From Atherinomorus stipes (lineage: Eukaryota; Chordata; Actinopteri; Atheriniformes; Atherinidae): a DNA stretch of 64,000 bases. A program made the position numbers and the translations under genes. Each line of letters opens with the position of its first letter. The stretch's first letter is position 1. Of the stretch, positions 25,174-39,700 are shown one piece after another. The notes beneath the pieces were generated by a model. The model did not search any database, was not told where the DNA came from, and worked only from the letters and a program-made list of their open reading frames with translations. The stretch is from the NCBI GenBank assembly GCA_023101725.1, contig JALJCO010013407.1, forward strand, positions 1-64,000. The letters are read 5' to 3'.

Positions 25174-27589
25174 ACAAAAACTCATTCAGCTTTTGGCTTC
25201 AGTTTGAGATCAAAATGAATGTTGCATAGCATCGGTGACAAAAACATTTAAAGTGAAGGACCACGTGACCCCCGTTCAATCTGCCTGACCTTCGTCAAAA
25301 GCAGACTGGAAGGCTGAAAACAAAGTACAATATTTTTAAAGTCACAAATACATCAAACTTTTCATTATCATTCAACCAAAGTACCTTTTATAAGTTTAAC
25401 CTCTCATTAATTTCCTCACTATAAACAAAGCAGCTTATACACTAGTTTTCACTTAATGATTCCAACGTGTTTGAGTCGCATTCACATATTCAAAACAAGT
25501 GTGGCAAAAGCACAAAGGATGAGGGGGATGAGGTATAAAATCAATACATCTTAAACTTCCCTCACCCAGTTAACCTGCAAAAGGTTCTGATTTAAGCACC
25601 AAAACACATCAAAATTTCCTCTTTCTTGCAAGTGGACCAAAATATTTACAGTTTTCTCAGCACTGGGTCACACATGCAGACGACTTTAGTACCCAAAGCA
25701 CTGCTTTTCATTCGTGTCTATTTAATCCCACGGCATCTGTGATTGATATGAGAGGTCAACGTCGCTCCTTGTCAACCATGGTTGGCCGAGGAGAGTCGAC
25801 TCACAGCCCTGTTAAGTTTACAGCCATTTAGACAAATAAAGAATCAGCTAATGCACATTTTCTGTTAGAAAAGAGTAAGGCATTGTTTGTTAGAATTCAG
25901 TCCAGCACCAAAAGATTTGTGCTACAGCAGCCGGCACGGGCCAATGTGCATGGAGATCTCAGCATTATTAGGGGTTAAAGCAAGAACGCGGAAGTGGTGC
26001 AGGCATTAGATTACAAAAGAAAGTTTTTAAAAAAGAATAAATCTTGCCAAAGTGAATGCTAATTCCATTCGTGTAAACTTGATAGGACTGTTGTACGTCT
26101 TCAGCAGCTCTGATGGGTGTGTTTGATCAATAAAACTGATGTCTTTATTTTTCCTGCTCCATTTCTAAGGAACTATTTTCAAGGAGCAAATGGTTCCCAG
26201 CTGACTGTCAGAATATTACCGGAGAGGACCAGCTCCAAAAAATGAAAGCAACAGCAAAGATCCTGGTGAGTTTTCTTGGTTCTGTCCTTGTGAGCAGGGT
26301 TGGGAATCGTTTGAATCAGTCTTCTACCCATCAGACATTAAAACCTGGAAATATGAAAAATTCCAGTGGGGGAAAAAAAGAGCTGCTTTCCACTTTTGGC
26401 ACCTGTACAAGATGGAAAGTTGTAGAACATAGCCTCCATGTAAGCCCAATTTAATCTAGGTGGAATGCAGCCCTCATTAAAAAGTCTAAAACATCAGTAA
26501 CAAAATTAATTCTTAGTTTTAATCATATTTTGTTGGACAACATTGTTATTGCAAAGATTTAAATTTCCAATGTTACTTTTTATACAAGAAATTTAATTTA
26601 GGTTAAAATTTGTTTATGCTGAAGCACAACGCACGAAGTCATGCATGTAAATATGTTGTGTGCCTTTAACCTCCAAAGTGGTAGATTCAAAAGGATTAAA
26701 AGAAAATTTTTAACATCTCCTCCTTCCCCAAACAGGTATTTTTAGGTTAATTCCTATTGGAACCCCACTTATGTCTGTCAACATGGTGAGCTGCACAGGA
26801 AACATCAGAATCAGTGTACTGACACTTTACAGGTGTCTAAGAGAATCAATATGAGAGCCAAGTCCTTGGATGGACGTGGTTTGATCCGCAGTTCAGTTTT
26901 TATCTCAAAGAGTGAGAGGATATCTTGTCGTCGCTGAGTACTCATCAGCCACAGCTGGTGTGATCTCTCTCTAGCTGTATCTGGCAGTAACTCAGGCTCC
27001 TCAGATTATCTTTATGTGGAACAGGCATGTAGGTCTGAACACTCACTTTGGCTTGATTTATCCATCACAAGTCACAAAAACTTGAGCTGTGGAGATGGAA
27101 AAATGTGCTGTTCATCCAACCAACCAGCAGCAGGTGGTGGTGCAGATGAGAGGGTGTGTATCTCCATCTGCAGGCTGCTCTGGAACACTGCAGTCAGGCA
27201 GGACTGACACTGTGGCTCAGGAGGATGGAGGGCTGCTGGCTGTGTTTCAGTAAACTGATGGCTGGTGATGATGGTAATGATGACGCCTCAGCAACAGGGA
27301 CAGGATGTGTGCTTTAAATCTGTCCGTCTGAAGTAGACGTCAGGCTCCTGACGGAGGAGCCATGGGCCACAACGGTGAAAAAAACCAAACAAAAAACAGC
27401 AGTGCAGTAGAGACTTTAGTTGTCCATTTACTGAAATGCAGTTTAACCTTTTTTTTTCTTTTATTTTGCCTTTTAAATAGTTGGGTTACCTGCACCCAAG
27501 TTAAGATGGCTGCATTTTGTAGCATGAGATTATATTCTGAAGTATTTCTCATCATGAGAACAGTTTTAAAAAATGGTGTTTCTCCAACA

Positions 27590-27715
27590 TCACAAGGTGG
27601 ACTCCAGAGATGAGTCCAGGATGTCGTCCTGGTGACTGTTGCTGTTGGAGTCGCTGTCGTAGCTCTGTGGGCTTGATGACGTTGCTGCTTCCTTCAGACG
27701 CATCAGCATGTTCAT
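27590..27715 (-). CDS. nav2: nav2 terminal coding exon
   Basis: 126 nt coding part. Encodes MNMLMRLKEAATSSSPQSY, DSDSNSNSHQDDILDSSLES and TL, then TGA. This C-terminus distinguishes the NAV group with DILDSSLESTL endings. Confidence 0.95.
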   Translation of the reverse strand: MNMLMRLKEAATSSSPQSYDSDSNSNSHQDDILDSSLESTL

Positions 27716-30700
27716 CTGTTGGCCAAAACAAGAGGTTTGTGACCGTGTTTCATCAAAAACATTTTTTTTTTCCCTTTTCAACATCTGTGCATCCCTAACC
27801 TGCCTCACATACTCACCAGTGGGTCTGCATCACTGTCGCTCTGTGGCGGCTCCTTCCTGACTCCCTCTCTTGGGGCGGAGTAGCCATCGAACCCCACGTC
27901 CTCCGGGCGGAGCTGCAGCAGTGGGGGCCAGTCACCTGGAGGGGGAGTTGATGACCACGGGTAGGTGTTGATCACCCAGGCCGCCGGGTCCTCCCACGCT
28001 GCCCTGCGGCCATACAGCTACACACAGGAAAATATTATAGTTCAGGCTTTGTTTTTATCAAATTATCAAGTAAACCAAATGGTGAAATTATTGCCAAACA
28101 AACAAAAGCTGCACGGGGGTGTGGTGGTTAGCACCGCAGCCTCACGGTAAGAAGCTTTCTAGTTAGGATCATTCTTTCATGTCCGACTAAAGTCTCCTTA
28201 TGCACATCATCATCTTGGAAAAAGGTTGAGATTGTTTTTTTGTGCATAAACACGGTGGCTTTTGAGAAAATCAGCTTTAAAGACCCACAACGGCACTTTT
28301 AATAATAATAATACATTTTATTTGAAGCGCCTTTCAAGAAACCCAAGGTCACTTTACATAAATATTTTAGCAGTTTCTCAGATTCCCTATCGACGGCTAA
28401 ACTAGCATCCATCTTCATCATACCTGTAGGCTACTGTGATTCACTTCAGCCAGTAAAAGACAGTCTTATCTTGACTCTTGTTCTGTCCCTTCCTCTGATA
28501 ACATTTCCTTTCTTCTTTGCCAAATCTGCCATGATGGTGCACGTTCAAAACACCCACTGTGTTCATATCTGGTTCATATCCGTTTGCTAGTGAGTGACGT
28601 GGCGCGCAAGCAATAGTCTGCTGCAACCTTATGGCCCTGTCCTGGATAAAAAAGTTACATGATGCAGTTTCTGAGCCTCGGGACGCCGCGGGACAGTGAT
28701 GACTCAAAAATGCACACGATGAATGTTGGTGTGCCATCAAAACGAGCCAAACGCAGATTTTTAAGGTGGAAAAGTTACGTTGTGGGTCTTTAAGAAACTA
28801 AAGTTGTGTTACTGAAAGCAGCAATTAATTCAACCAAAAGTTGCTCCAGATTAGGATAAAAAGACTCAGGTTTGTTTATGTAAACACCAATTTAGATGTC
28901 ATCCTCTGTGCGTTGGCAGTCTTTTGATAGCACCCATTGTTCAAAAAAAGAATACACTTTTTAAATTATGACCTGGATTTATTAACTGTCAGTCTGGGGA
29001 AAAAGTGATGTTTCATCCAGGAATACTTTCAGATGGAGCCTGGGGAATTTTCTTTGAACAGCCACAGTTGTGTTGCTCCTAGTCTGTACTCTCCGCCTTT
29101 TCAGGTCCCTCTTATGCAGGAGCTGCATATGCAGCAAATAATAATGGAATGAAATCAACTCTGCTCAGAAGTGCAACACGTAAAATACCTTTGTCTTTGA
29201 CTAACAGCTGAGTATTTTGTTACCTGCAGTCCCTCGCGTACAGCCTCCAACATGTAGGGGATGATGGAGTAATTCCAGAGATCAGTGAACCAAACCCGGC
29301 ATCCCTCCACATCCATCGGACATGACAGAAAAAGACGAGGTCCTGCAAGCCGCAGAGGTAAAATATTGTTTGTATGTAGGGTGACACAAGAGTTGAACTT
29401 TTACCTCCATCTTAAAGCCTCCTTACCAATGGTGACATCAGAGGAGCTGTGAGTCTCCAGGAAGCGGTTGAGGTGGTGCCAAACCCGCGGGATCCAGTCA
29501 ATAATCTTCACCAGCTCCATGTTGCGTGTTCGGCTGCCAATCTCCATCTCAATGAGCTTCCTCCTCAGGTAGCGACCCAGAAATCCTTTCACTGGCTCCG
29601 TGTGGTTGGCACACAGCACCCACCTGATGCATCAATATCAAAAAATGTGAAAAAAAAATTCCAGGAAGGAAAATTATAACTATGAAAGCATTCATCTTTC
29701 CAGACAAAACGATAAGTGGCAGTTTACCTGAAGTTGTGGTGAAGTTGCAGGTTGGGGGCAGATGATGTGGCCTGGCTCATGGTGCCGATGATGTAAGGGC
29801 TGAAAGGCGAGACCAACACTTATGATTGTGTGTCACCAGGTAACATAAGTGAAACAGTGGAAGACATGCGTCTGAATTCATGCACATATTTTCCAGATGT
29901 GCTCGTGAACTGACCAGTGCTGGTAGTTGCAGTTGAAGAGACCATTAAAGATTTCTCCCAGGGAGCTGATGTGGTGCAGGTTGTCCAGAATGACCACCAG
30001 GGGGCTGTCTGCACCCGAGACGCTGCTGCACTGCTCTGCCAAACCTGACAGGTACTGACGCAGCTCCTGCAGACAGAGTTCATCCTCATGCATCACTGTT
30101 TACTTAGAAAAACTAAATAGGGACACTTCAGTGAAGGGAACAGAGAGAATAATAATAATGACAGTGTTAGAGTTTAACAGGTAAAGAAACAGAATCTGTT
30201 TACTTTGCTGGACTTGTGGTCCACATTGAAAGTGACGACAGCATTTGGGGTCAGAGGTCGGCCCTCGAGCAGCAGCAGGTGTCGAGACAGCTGATTGGCC
30301 AGGTAGGTTTTTCCTGTGCCGCTGGGCCCCGACAGGATGACCCGTCTGTGTTCCTTCAGCAGGGAAATGTAGCGCTGCAGCATCGGCTTTGGAATCAGCG
30401 TTTCAAACACGAGCGAATCCACATTTTCACTGCTGGCTCCTGGACACACACACACGAGCATCGATGAGTTTCTTGGTAGCAATTCTTTCTTAATAACACC
30501 GGTCCTTTTTGATGACTTGAAAACATAATGCTGTCATAATTTGCAAAGGTACCTTTCAGCTGGATGTTGATGGTGTTGTCGCCCACCAGGTACCCACAGG
30601 GCAGCAGCTCAGGTGTGCTGGCAGTGCCGGGGCTGCTTGGCCGATGGATTTCACCGATGTTGTAACCCTGCACGCTGTCTGTGCTCAAGCCCAGCTGAGT

Positions 30701-33700
30701 CACCGGGTCCACATGCGTGATGTACTCCTGCCAGGGAAACAGCTCAGCTTAAGCAGCTTTCAGCTGATACCAGCTCATGTTTCTTTCTGCACCGATTTAA
30801 GTTGCCAATTTTAATGTGACCACAGTGATAAATAAGAATCAAATGAGATGCAGCTTTCCATGACTAATTACCTTGAAAAGTCGTCGGACCACCCCATCCA
30901 GGACGTCCCACTTAGTTTTACCACTCACACCAATGCAGCCAATCAGAAAATGGCGAGGGCAGCCCTCCTTAAAAAAAAAGAAATACAGATTTTAAAAACT
31001 AAGAAGCATTCAAGCCCAGAACATGTGTTGACAATAAAACTTAGGAGTGTCACCTCTCCCCACTTGCTGTCCTCATCTAGATTGACAACAATCTTCACGT
31101 GTCGTCCCTCCTTCCTCATCCCTCCCTCGCCACCAGTGTCATCCAGCAGCATGTCTGAAAGGGAGACAAAGCAAAGTTAGTGTTCCCATTTGACTTTGTT
31201 CCTCTGTTGTAAATCAACTACAGTAGGTGTGCACAATGATTATTGTTACATCGTTCTGATAAGTATGATATCATGAGGATTTGCCCCGATAACACTTTTT
31301 TTTCAGCACAGCAGTGCTGTGTTCACATTATGAGACTGGAATTTTTTGTTGTCTATGTAAATAGGAGCATTTTCAAACAAGTCTGACCTGTCAGTCATTA
31401 TTGTTTACAAATAAACTTTTCAGATTGTGTGAACATACAGTAAATGTTTGAATCTAACTTGACAGTGCATCATTTTCTACGTTTTTTTAATCTTCAACAG
31501 TTTGTAATCTTGATGCATTTGCATCAGTTCAAGGAGCCTTTAACTTTCTATCAGTAAACAATGCACCTTATTTAAATTGCTGTGCATTTAAGATATCCAA
31601 TAGTTTTGTTTATCTTTGAGAAAACAAAACTATTTTTAAGTGGAAAAAAAGTAATATTTCTTTAAAGAGTAAAAAGTCTTTTTGGTTTTGTTAATAGAAT
31701 TGATGTCATGATTACAGTAGGTATGTTATCGGTTATGGGTATCGGTTTTTAAAAAAGGTTATTGTAAATCCCTAAAATCTACGACATGAAAATAATTCAA
31801 CACATTTCTACACAATGTTTAAGTAAAAAAAAAGTGATCATTTTATGTGGTGTCAGAGTTCTGTGAGATCTGCTCTGACTTACCGAGGCTTGTGGACTCG
31901 CTGGTGGCGAGGTTGAGGCTGTGCTGGGAGAGGCCGGGGCCAGGCCCTGGGGTCTGGCTGTGTGTGTGAGGGGGAGGAGAGGATGAGATGGAGACCTGGG
32001 AGCCTGTCCTGCTGCCCTGATTCTCCAACTTCAGACGGTCATTTTCTGCCTTCAGCTTCTCGATCTCCAGCTGCCCAAATACACAAGCAGTTCACGTTAC
32101 CGCCTTAAAAATGAGTACATCTCAAACTTTAACAGTTTAACCCCCCCCCTCCATTGTTACATGCTGTGATAGGGTAAAGAGTAAGCGCAGACCTGCATGC
32201 GGTTCATGGCCTCCCGGAGCTGGTCCAGCTGATGCGCAGAGCTGAGAGCCTCCAGGCGGATGTCGGTCAGCTTCATTTCCTTCTCCCTGAGCTCACTCCG
32301 CAGCTGCATCACCGTCTCTGCCTCACTGTCCAAACACTCTGACAACCTGTGTGTGAACACAAATGCATGGATACCTCAGTTTAGAAGTCGTGTAGACGGT
32401 CTGTGGTGTAAGTAAATGAGAGGTAGCTGTAAACCCCCAGGAGTCAAACTGAGCCGTACAGCGTATTGGAGTGTGTATTCCTGAGCATGTGGCTGGGGCC
32501 TGAGGTGCCATTGTGAGGCAGTTTGGGGGAGGATGGCAACGACGAGTCAGTCATCTCCTCGATATCCGAGTGAGAAGAGGCCGATTTGGGAGACTTCTTC
32601 TTGGTGAATGCTTGTTTGAAGGAGCTTCGCAGCTGCAGGGAAACAAAAGAAGCAGGAACGGTGAGGATGTGGTGTTGGAAAAGACTGAGGGGGAGAGGAA
32701 AACGTATCAGAAAACAGCAGCAGAAAAGGGCAGGTGAGTCATAGGGAGAAAAGGGAATTGTTGGTAGATTGTCTTATGACTGATTTTGAGCTAGAACGCT
32801 ACACAAACAAATGCAAAGTTTAATGATCTTAAAAAAAGATGGTCTTATACGTTGAGGTAAAATTCCTCCTTTCTATTTGGATGTGGATCTCCTTAAGTTA
32901 AAGACAATTTGTTTTCAGCCAAAAATTCATCACATTAACTTTAATATGTTCTGATTAATCTGCCTCAGAAAGGCTGAGTCAGTGTTTAAGTGGCTATTTA
33001 ATTCCATTTTAATGAACTCGAGCAGCTGTAGTAACATACTTAGCATTTTCCCCTCTAATTATTAAACTGCAGCGCTTTTCAAATCAAACTTGTCTTCACT
33101 CCTACAAACAAAATTAGCCAAACTTTGAGTGGTTTAAAAAATGTATTTTCCCTTAAACTACCCAGCTCAAGAGTCATAAGAGCGGTTTTAGGGAAGCAGC
33201 AGTGAAGGAGAGAAGAGGAAAGGCACGACGGTGGGAGGGAAAGAAAAGGACTGTGGTTAGTAACCTATAAAAGGTGCAGGGGTTAGGCTTCTTTTGCTTT
33301 TAATGCACTCAGCATACCACTCTTACCTCATAAACCTGCCACATGAAGCGAAGCAAAGGAAGACAGAGAGACAAAACAGCACATGTTCATATGGGTTGGA
33401 GTGTTTAATGTGTTATGGAGGGACGGATTAAACTGGAAACCCGTACAGGACTGAACTGATTTGACATCACAGCCACCATGAGGAGGGGGATCTTTCATGA
33501 TCTAATACATGCTGCCCCTATACACCCCACATCACATACGGTGTGAGCAACACCTGCATGCAGGAACCTCCTGTGGGGTCTTGTCTAAAAACCACATCCA
33601 CACAGACGAGGGGCATTTCATGTCACTGTGACCTAAAGCAGGAAACTAAATCGGCTTCTCCTAAAATCTGACTGGGGGAAGATTATGGGATGGGTAACGG

Positions 33701-36700
33701 ATCTGGTCTATGGGAAGATGAGAGGGGAAAAAATATTTGCATACTTCATCATCTTGGACTTGTCCTCCAGTGCACAAAAATGTCTTTCACCAACACAAAA
33801 GAAAAGTTTACATCTTCAGTGTCTTTGTTGAAAATAAGTGACAGAAAAGCTACGTTAAGAACTAGTTTCTAATCAATAAGCATTGATTTGGAAATTTGCA
33901 AAGGTAAATTTAGCCAAGTTGAAATCAAATTATGTTTTCTTTGCAGACAACCAAATAGAATCTGGTGTTAATTTTCAGCACAAGTGCAGAGAAAATCCTA
34001 CGTATTCACCTTTTCCCCAGTGAAAGATGGCTAAAAGGGAGAAACACCCAAACATGTGACTCCAACACACAGATGAAAATGAGGAGACAAACCAATAAAA
34101 CCACCAAGACTCCTGTTCGTTAGTAAGTTGGCACACAGGGATTTCACTCGTTTTAAGATTTACGGTTTTGGTTTTAAATGCCGAGCTTACCCAGTTTTTC
34201 TTGTTCTTCTTCTTGTTTTTTGCGTCAGCATCCATGTTGGAGCCCACACTGGAATGGCTGGTTGCGCTGGCAACACTGCTGACGCTGTCGGAGGAGTGCT
34301 GGCGCCTGATGCGCAGGTCTGGCTGCTGGTTTAGCTGCTGCTGCTGTGGACTGCTGTTGCTTCCAACTGACAAGACAACATGTTTGTCAGACTTCAATTC
34401 AATATAATCAGTCTCGCCAGATCTATATTGGGTTTTTTTTGTTTTTTTTTTAACCGACTGACAGCAAAGACTGTCAAACATCAGCTGAGGCCAACGCTAA
34501 CCTGTCCATTATAACTTTCATGAAAGCAAAAAACAAATGCAGATGTTTCATTTTCATTCCTACAGTTTCTTCACATTCTGATAAAACCAGAATTGTTTGT
34601 CTGTACCTGTCCGGTCTCCTTTAGGCACAAGTTCCGGGGTGTTTATAACTCCATTAATGGCAGCCTGAGCAACAGCATTCTGCTTCTTCAGCAGCTCGAT
34701 GGTCTTCCTGAGTTCATTCAGCTCAGAGTCCTTCACAGAGAAGACGACGCATTCAGTCATCTGCAGGGACTTTAAATGTCCACATGAATAATGCTGCTGT
34801 TTTTACCTTCTGCTCTGCCGTCAGGGTGAGACTCTTCAGTCTAATGGTCATGTTGCCCAGACTCTGTTCAAACGCTGCCACCAGGTGAGCCTGCAGGGAG
34901 GAAAGAAAACACAGGCTCTAGCTTCAGAGCAGAAAGCACAGCGAAGTATACACTGCAGCAAAATATGACAAAGAAAAATTACTCTCAGGCACATATCAGC
35001 TGTCCAGAAGGTTTTAACCAGATTTCACCAGCAACTTCTCACAGAACTGGTGCTAAAGCACCCAGCAATGAAACCTCAATACACCACTCTGAAAAGAGAA
35101 ATTTCCAATAAACCTCTTTAAGAGTTGTATCCACAGTGAGAGGAAGCAAGCCTGAGTTACATCTCGGCAGTTTCTCCCTCTGGCTGTCGTTTATGGAAGG
35201 ATTTAAGTTTAATGGGAAGCGGGTCCCTGTGCTGCTCACTGCAGGACGACGGCTATTTGATGCCATGGAAAGAGAAGAAAGCTGGAGATGCGTTTACTAA
35301 CAGATCAGCTGAGTATACTAACTAGTGCGAGGAACAAGATGAGTGTGGAGGAAGAAATGGGATGAAACTGATCTGAATGTGCAGAGAAAATAAACCTCCC
35401 TCAACTGCTGCAACCTTGTGGCTCAAACCCAAACATGATATCAAGTCACCATCGTATCAAAACTGAAGCCTAACCGAACCCAAATAAATGCACAAATATA
35501 ATAACACTCTATGATAAATGTTTGTCCCCACATTACACATATTTACCAAAAACAGTCCTTGGAGCCATTTATCCATTCATTCAAGGTCACAGCAAGAGAA
35601 ACTCTGGCAAAACAGCTTGGGTGATTTTTAAATTAGAAACCGAGTTTGGGTAAAAATTAAACATTCAGAAAAGAAAGGAATGTAAAATTGAGTTATTAAA
35701 ATAGCAAATGAGAACATCAGCAGCACTTGAGTTCAACATACTTTGGAGTGTGTGCAGCTGCTGGATTTGTGGATGTCTGCAGAAGTGTGTGAGAGAGCTG
35801 AAAGAGGCGTTGACTGATGTGTGAATTCAACTGGCGACTCTTTGCAACAGAAGATGTTCTAAAACTCTCGCCTCGGGGGCTTTAAGGTGTGTTCAGATAA
35901 TTCACCTGTCTCAAGTAATCAAATATTTTCCCAAAGCCCCCTTCCCATAATACACTCTTGTATGTTTTTCACTCTTTTTTACATATGTGTTGCTCTTTCA
36001 GAACACTCTCCACGCCTCATTGTATCCAGGCGTCATGAGCTGTAAATCTTCAGCCCACATCTGGGATGGTCCCTCCGCAGTGTGCTGAGACTTGAGTCTG
36101 TGCTGTAATCCAACACCTTTGCCTTCCTCCCATATCTCTTATCCAAAGTAAAGAGCTGCAGCGTGCACTTGCTCAGGAAGCAGATTAGAAGCAAAGCGTG
36201 GTAAGACTTGTGCAACATGCAGGGAGACTTGCAGAAACGATCGTGCCTAGAGATGCTTCAAGAGATTTTCTGGTGCTCCTGCCTGTTGTGAAATTATACC
36301 CTCTGAGATTAAAGCGCTCTGTTGGAGCTATCTGAGCAGTGCTGCTAAATACTTGCGTTTGAAAAATGTTTGGGTGCGTGTCAGGGTTGTTTTCACTTGA
36401 ATCAGGCTTTTGGGACACTTGTATTTGCTGCAGCTCAGAGCTTAAGAATTGCATATAAATTCAGTAGATTTTTATGCCCATATTAATTATTAAATTTGTG
36501 ACACAACAAATATTGTTGCTCAGATCATTTTTTTTTCAGGGTGTGTGTTGCTTGTGTGTCTAAGTGCTTGTTCACTTACATTGGCAGTCAGCTGTGTCGT
36601 CAGGGCGGAAACTTTTTCCTGGGAAGCATCCAGCTCCCGACGCAGCTTACGGATCTGCACACGCAAAACAGAAAGCACATCAAAAAGTGCAGACACAAAA

Positions 36701-39700
36701 GCGTGCAGCGCCCAAACACACGCAAGCATCCAGACACATAATGAGGAAAAAGGGCAGCAACAAATGAGGGAGGATCCCAGATCGCAGCGCTGATATGTCC
36801 AGGTTAAGAGACGAAACACTGCGAGAACATAAAAGAGCACATACAGGCGTTCAGAGCGGAACAAGAGCCGGTTACAGGGTCAGTAGCAAAACAGTTACAC
36901 GTGTTACTGTGAAAACATCCCCATGTTTCAACAAGTCCAGCCACTGCATGAAGAAAATTAAAGAGGAATGGAGCGCTGAGGGCGGGCTGATGCTTACCTC
37001 CGACTGAGACTTCTCCTCATTCTGTAAAACAAACACCAGAAGAAAAGAAAATCATTAAATGACAGACTCACACGAATCCTGAAAAGCTTTAATGAAAAAG
37101 AACAGATGCAGAATCTGCCACAGGTGAGACTGCACATGTCCAGACTCCTGTTTGACTTTGCAGCTCGGTAGAGACGAACTCTATAAACTTGTGCATAGTG
37201 TCTGGTGTAGAATATCTGTGAAGCAAAGATATCCTCCTCAAGGCATTTAACCGTGTATGTGTGTGTCATTGTCCTTATGGGCCGTACACAGAACAATGGC
37301 AAGACAAGACAGCGAGGCAAATACGTATACAGTCAGAGCACGCAAAACCAGAAGCTCGCACGAACACAACACGCCCTGTTGCTGCTCACCAAAACAGAAG
37401 CGTACAACACCCTCATTTACATGTAAACAAGCTGCACCAGGAACTACAGCTGGACGTTTGTTTTCAGAGGTCAGTTAATCGCAACTGTTTGAGATTCAAT
37501 ATCAAAACAAGGTTAAAGCCGTTAATATTGATGACATCATGAACAAAGGAAAATAATTAATGTAAACAGAGCTACTGATAATGTTTCACATGTTTTTACT
37601 AAGCACTGAAACATGTCAGACGTGTTCAGCTGAATGTTGGCACATCTGTGCTGCAGCATGTGGTTTACAAAGTGGCATCTGCCCACACATGGTCTACACA
37701 CCCAGACAGAGTTGTCAATCGCACACACAACCAGCTGATCCTAGAAACACAAACACAGCAATCTGTCTTGGAGACGCAGTCAAAACACAAAGATGTCTCA
37801 CTCTGATGTAAAAGCCTGAACCAAGTCGAAACAAAACAAAACAGTGAGTTAATGACTCTGGCTTTAACAGGACAAAATGATCAGATATAAAGGATGGATA
37901 TTTATATCACATAACAGAAAAAAAACCTGTCCTGAATCAGTATCATCAAAAAGTAAAAATCCAACAATCTCAGAACCAGAACAATCATTTAAAAAAGCTC
38001 CCTCATCTTTTACAGGCCTGCTGCTTCCCTTTCCTACCGTTTGTTGCCAGGATGTGACGGTTCCCGTCAGAGACAAAGTTGCCATCATTTTGCCTCTGCT
38101 CTCTTTCCTGCGCTGACTTCCAGCCTGTGACTCTGAGGGCCAGACAGTTTCTGAGAAATTCCCTGCTGCACCTGCCCAGGTGAGTGAACCAGCCCAGAGG
38201 GAGGAGGAGCTCCCCTGTGAAGCTGCCATGTATATATGTGGGCTGTGCTCTGTTTGTCAGCATGACTTATACTGGACTTTTTTCTCCCAGGATGTTTGAG
38301 TCGGGTATTTGATGGATTAAAAGGTAAATTTGCCAACTCTAATACTCCATATTTCACTGTTACACAGGTCAAAGCAGAAACTGGTTCCTCTTGATGGGTG
38401 CAGGTGAGAAGCTACCTGAACTGAGGAATAAGAGCTGCTTTTCAAGGAATTTTTGTTATGTTTGATTCTGTATTACTTGCTGAACACTCTGCTGGAGAAT
38501 TGAGAGCTAAACATAAGAGGGAAATTTTACAATTTGTAAAATGTGTCAGAAAAGGAACGCCTCCCCAAAAATGCATTAATGCAGGATTAAAGAAAAGTTA
38601 GCGATCTGACTGATGTTGGTTTTCACACTCACCGTGGAGTAAATGGAGGAGGTGCTGGAGACCAGAGACAGGGACGATCCATGAACTGAAGGGAGAAAAA
38701 CCACAAGTAAAAGTGGGGATTAGAAAGTACATCTGCACACAGACACACACACATTAACATGATTATAAACAGACCTCCCACAGTCTTCCTCCACAACCCC
38801 CCCATTCCCTTTCAAATCTGCCCCCAGCCCCCCCATCTCCCCTCTCCATGCACTGCCCACCTCCTCCTACAAGTAATGACTGCAGCTCTGTGGCCATAAA
38901 GATAAAACTCCTCCATGTTACAGTCCAACTGCGGCACAACTAATGACAGCCTATGAATTACCCCGTTAATGACTCAGCTGCTAATCACACATCAGACGCA
39001 GGGAAACAACGCCGGCCCTGTTTCCTGCCTGGGAGCAGATTACAGAGGATCAGCGGCGTGATGTCATCAACCACACCGAGAGGTTGAGCTGATCTCCAAG
39101 GAATCATTTGTTCATTTATTTGCCTCAAAAGGAACTGACGCTAGTTTATAGAGGACTTGCTTTTATCTGCGCTTGGTCTAGACGGTAAGGTGGGCTGCGA
39201 GCCACAAGAAAAGCAGAATGTTTAGTTTCACGGCTGTCTGGTTCAGATCACAGCAACCAGTCTTGTGGGACATGTGTGATAAGAGCCTTTCACATGCACT
39301 TATTATCACTGTTTAAAGAGGAAAACAAGCAACCACCTCCTCCCTGAACACACTTGGCACCTTTTTGATAATCAATCTCATTTTTTAAACATTCCTGCTT
39401 GACAGATGTAAAAGAGGGCAGAATTTTTTATGTATTTGTTGAAACTACTGAGCAATTTTTTATTGTTACCTGATTCTATAGACATTTTTTTAAAGATCCT
39501 CCTCAAGTTAAGATTATTCATGAAGGGATTATTTCCAGTTCTTGTTGGAAAGGGCAAATGTCACTGGTATCAGAATACTGTATATTCTGCTACAATCATG
39601 AGATGCCAGCTGAAAGCTGAGTGGACTAAAGAAAAATATCTTTTTTTCAGTGCATTTCCAGACTATTTCTTACTCAAAAGTTGTTTTGTATGCTGCATAA

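Larger units (their letters stand above)
24690..27589 (-). other. nav2: nav2 3' UTR
   Basis: No coding potential lies between the nav2 stop (27590-27592) and a minus-strand AATAAA at 24709-24714. The stretch is AT-rich with a poly(G/C) run at 25158-25173. A second minus-strand AATAAA-like site at about 26142 (tttatttt on +) could give a shorter form. The extent is inferred from signals only. Confidence 0.6.
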
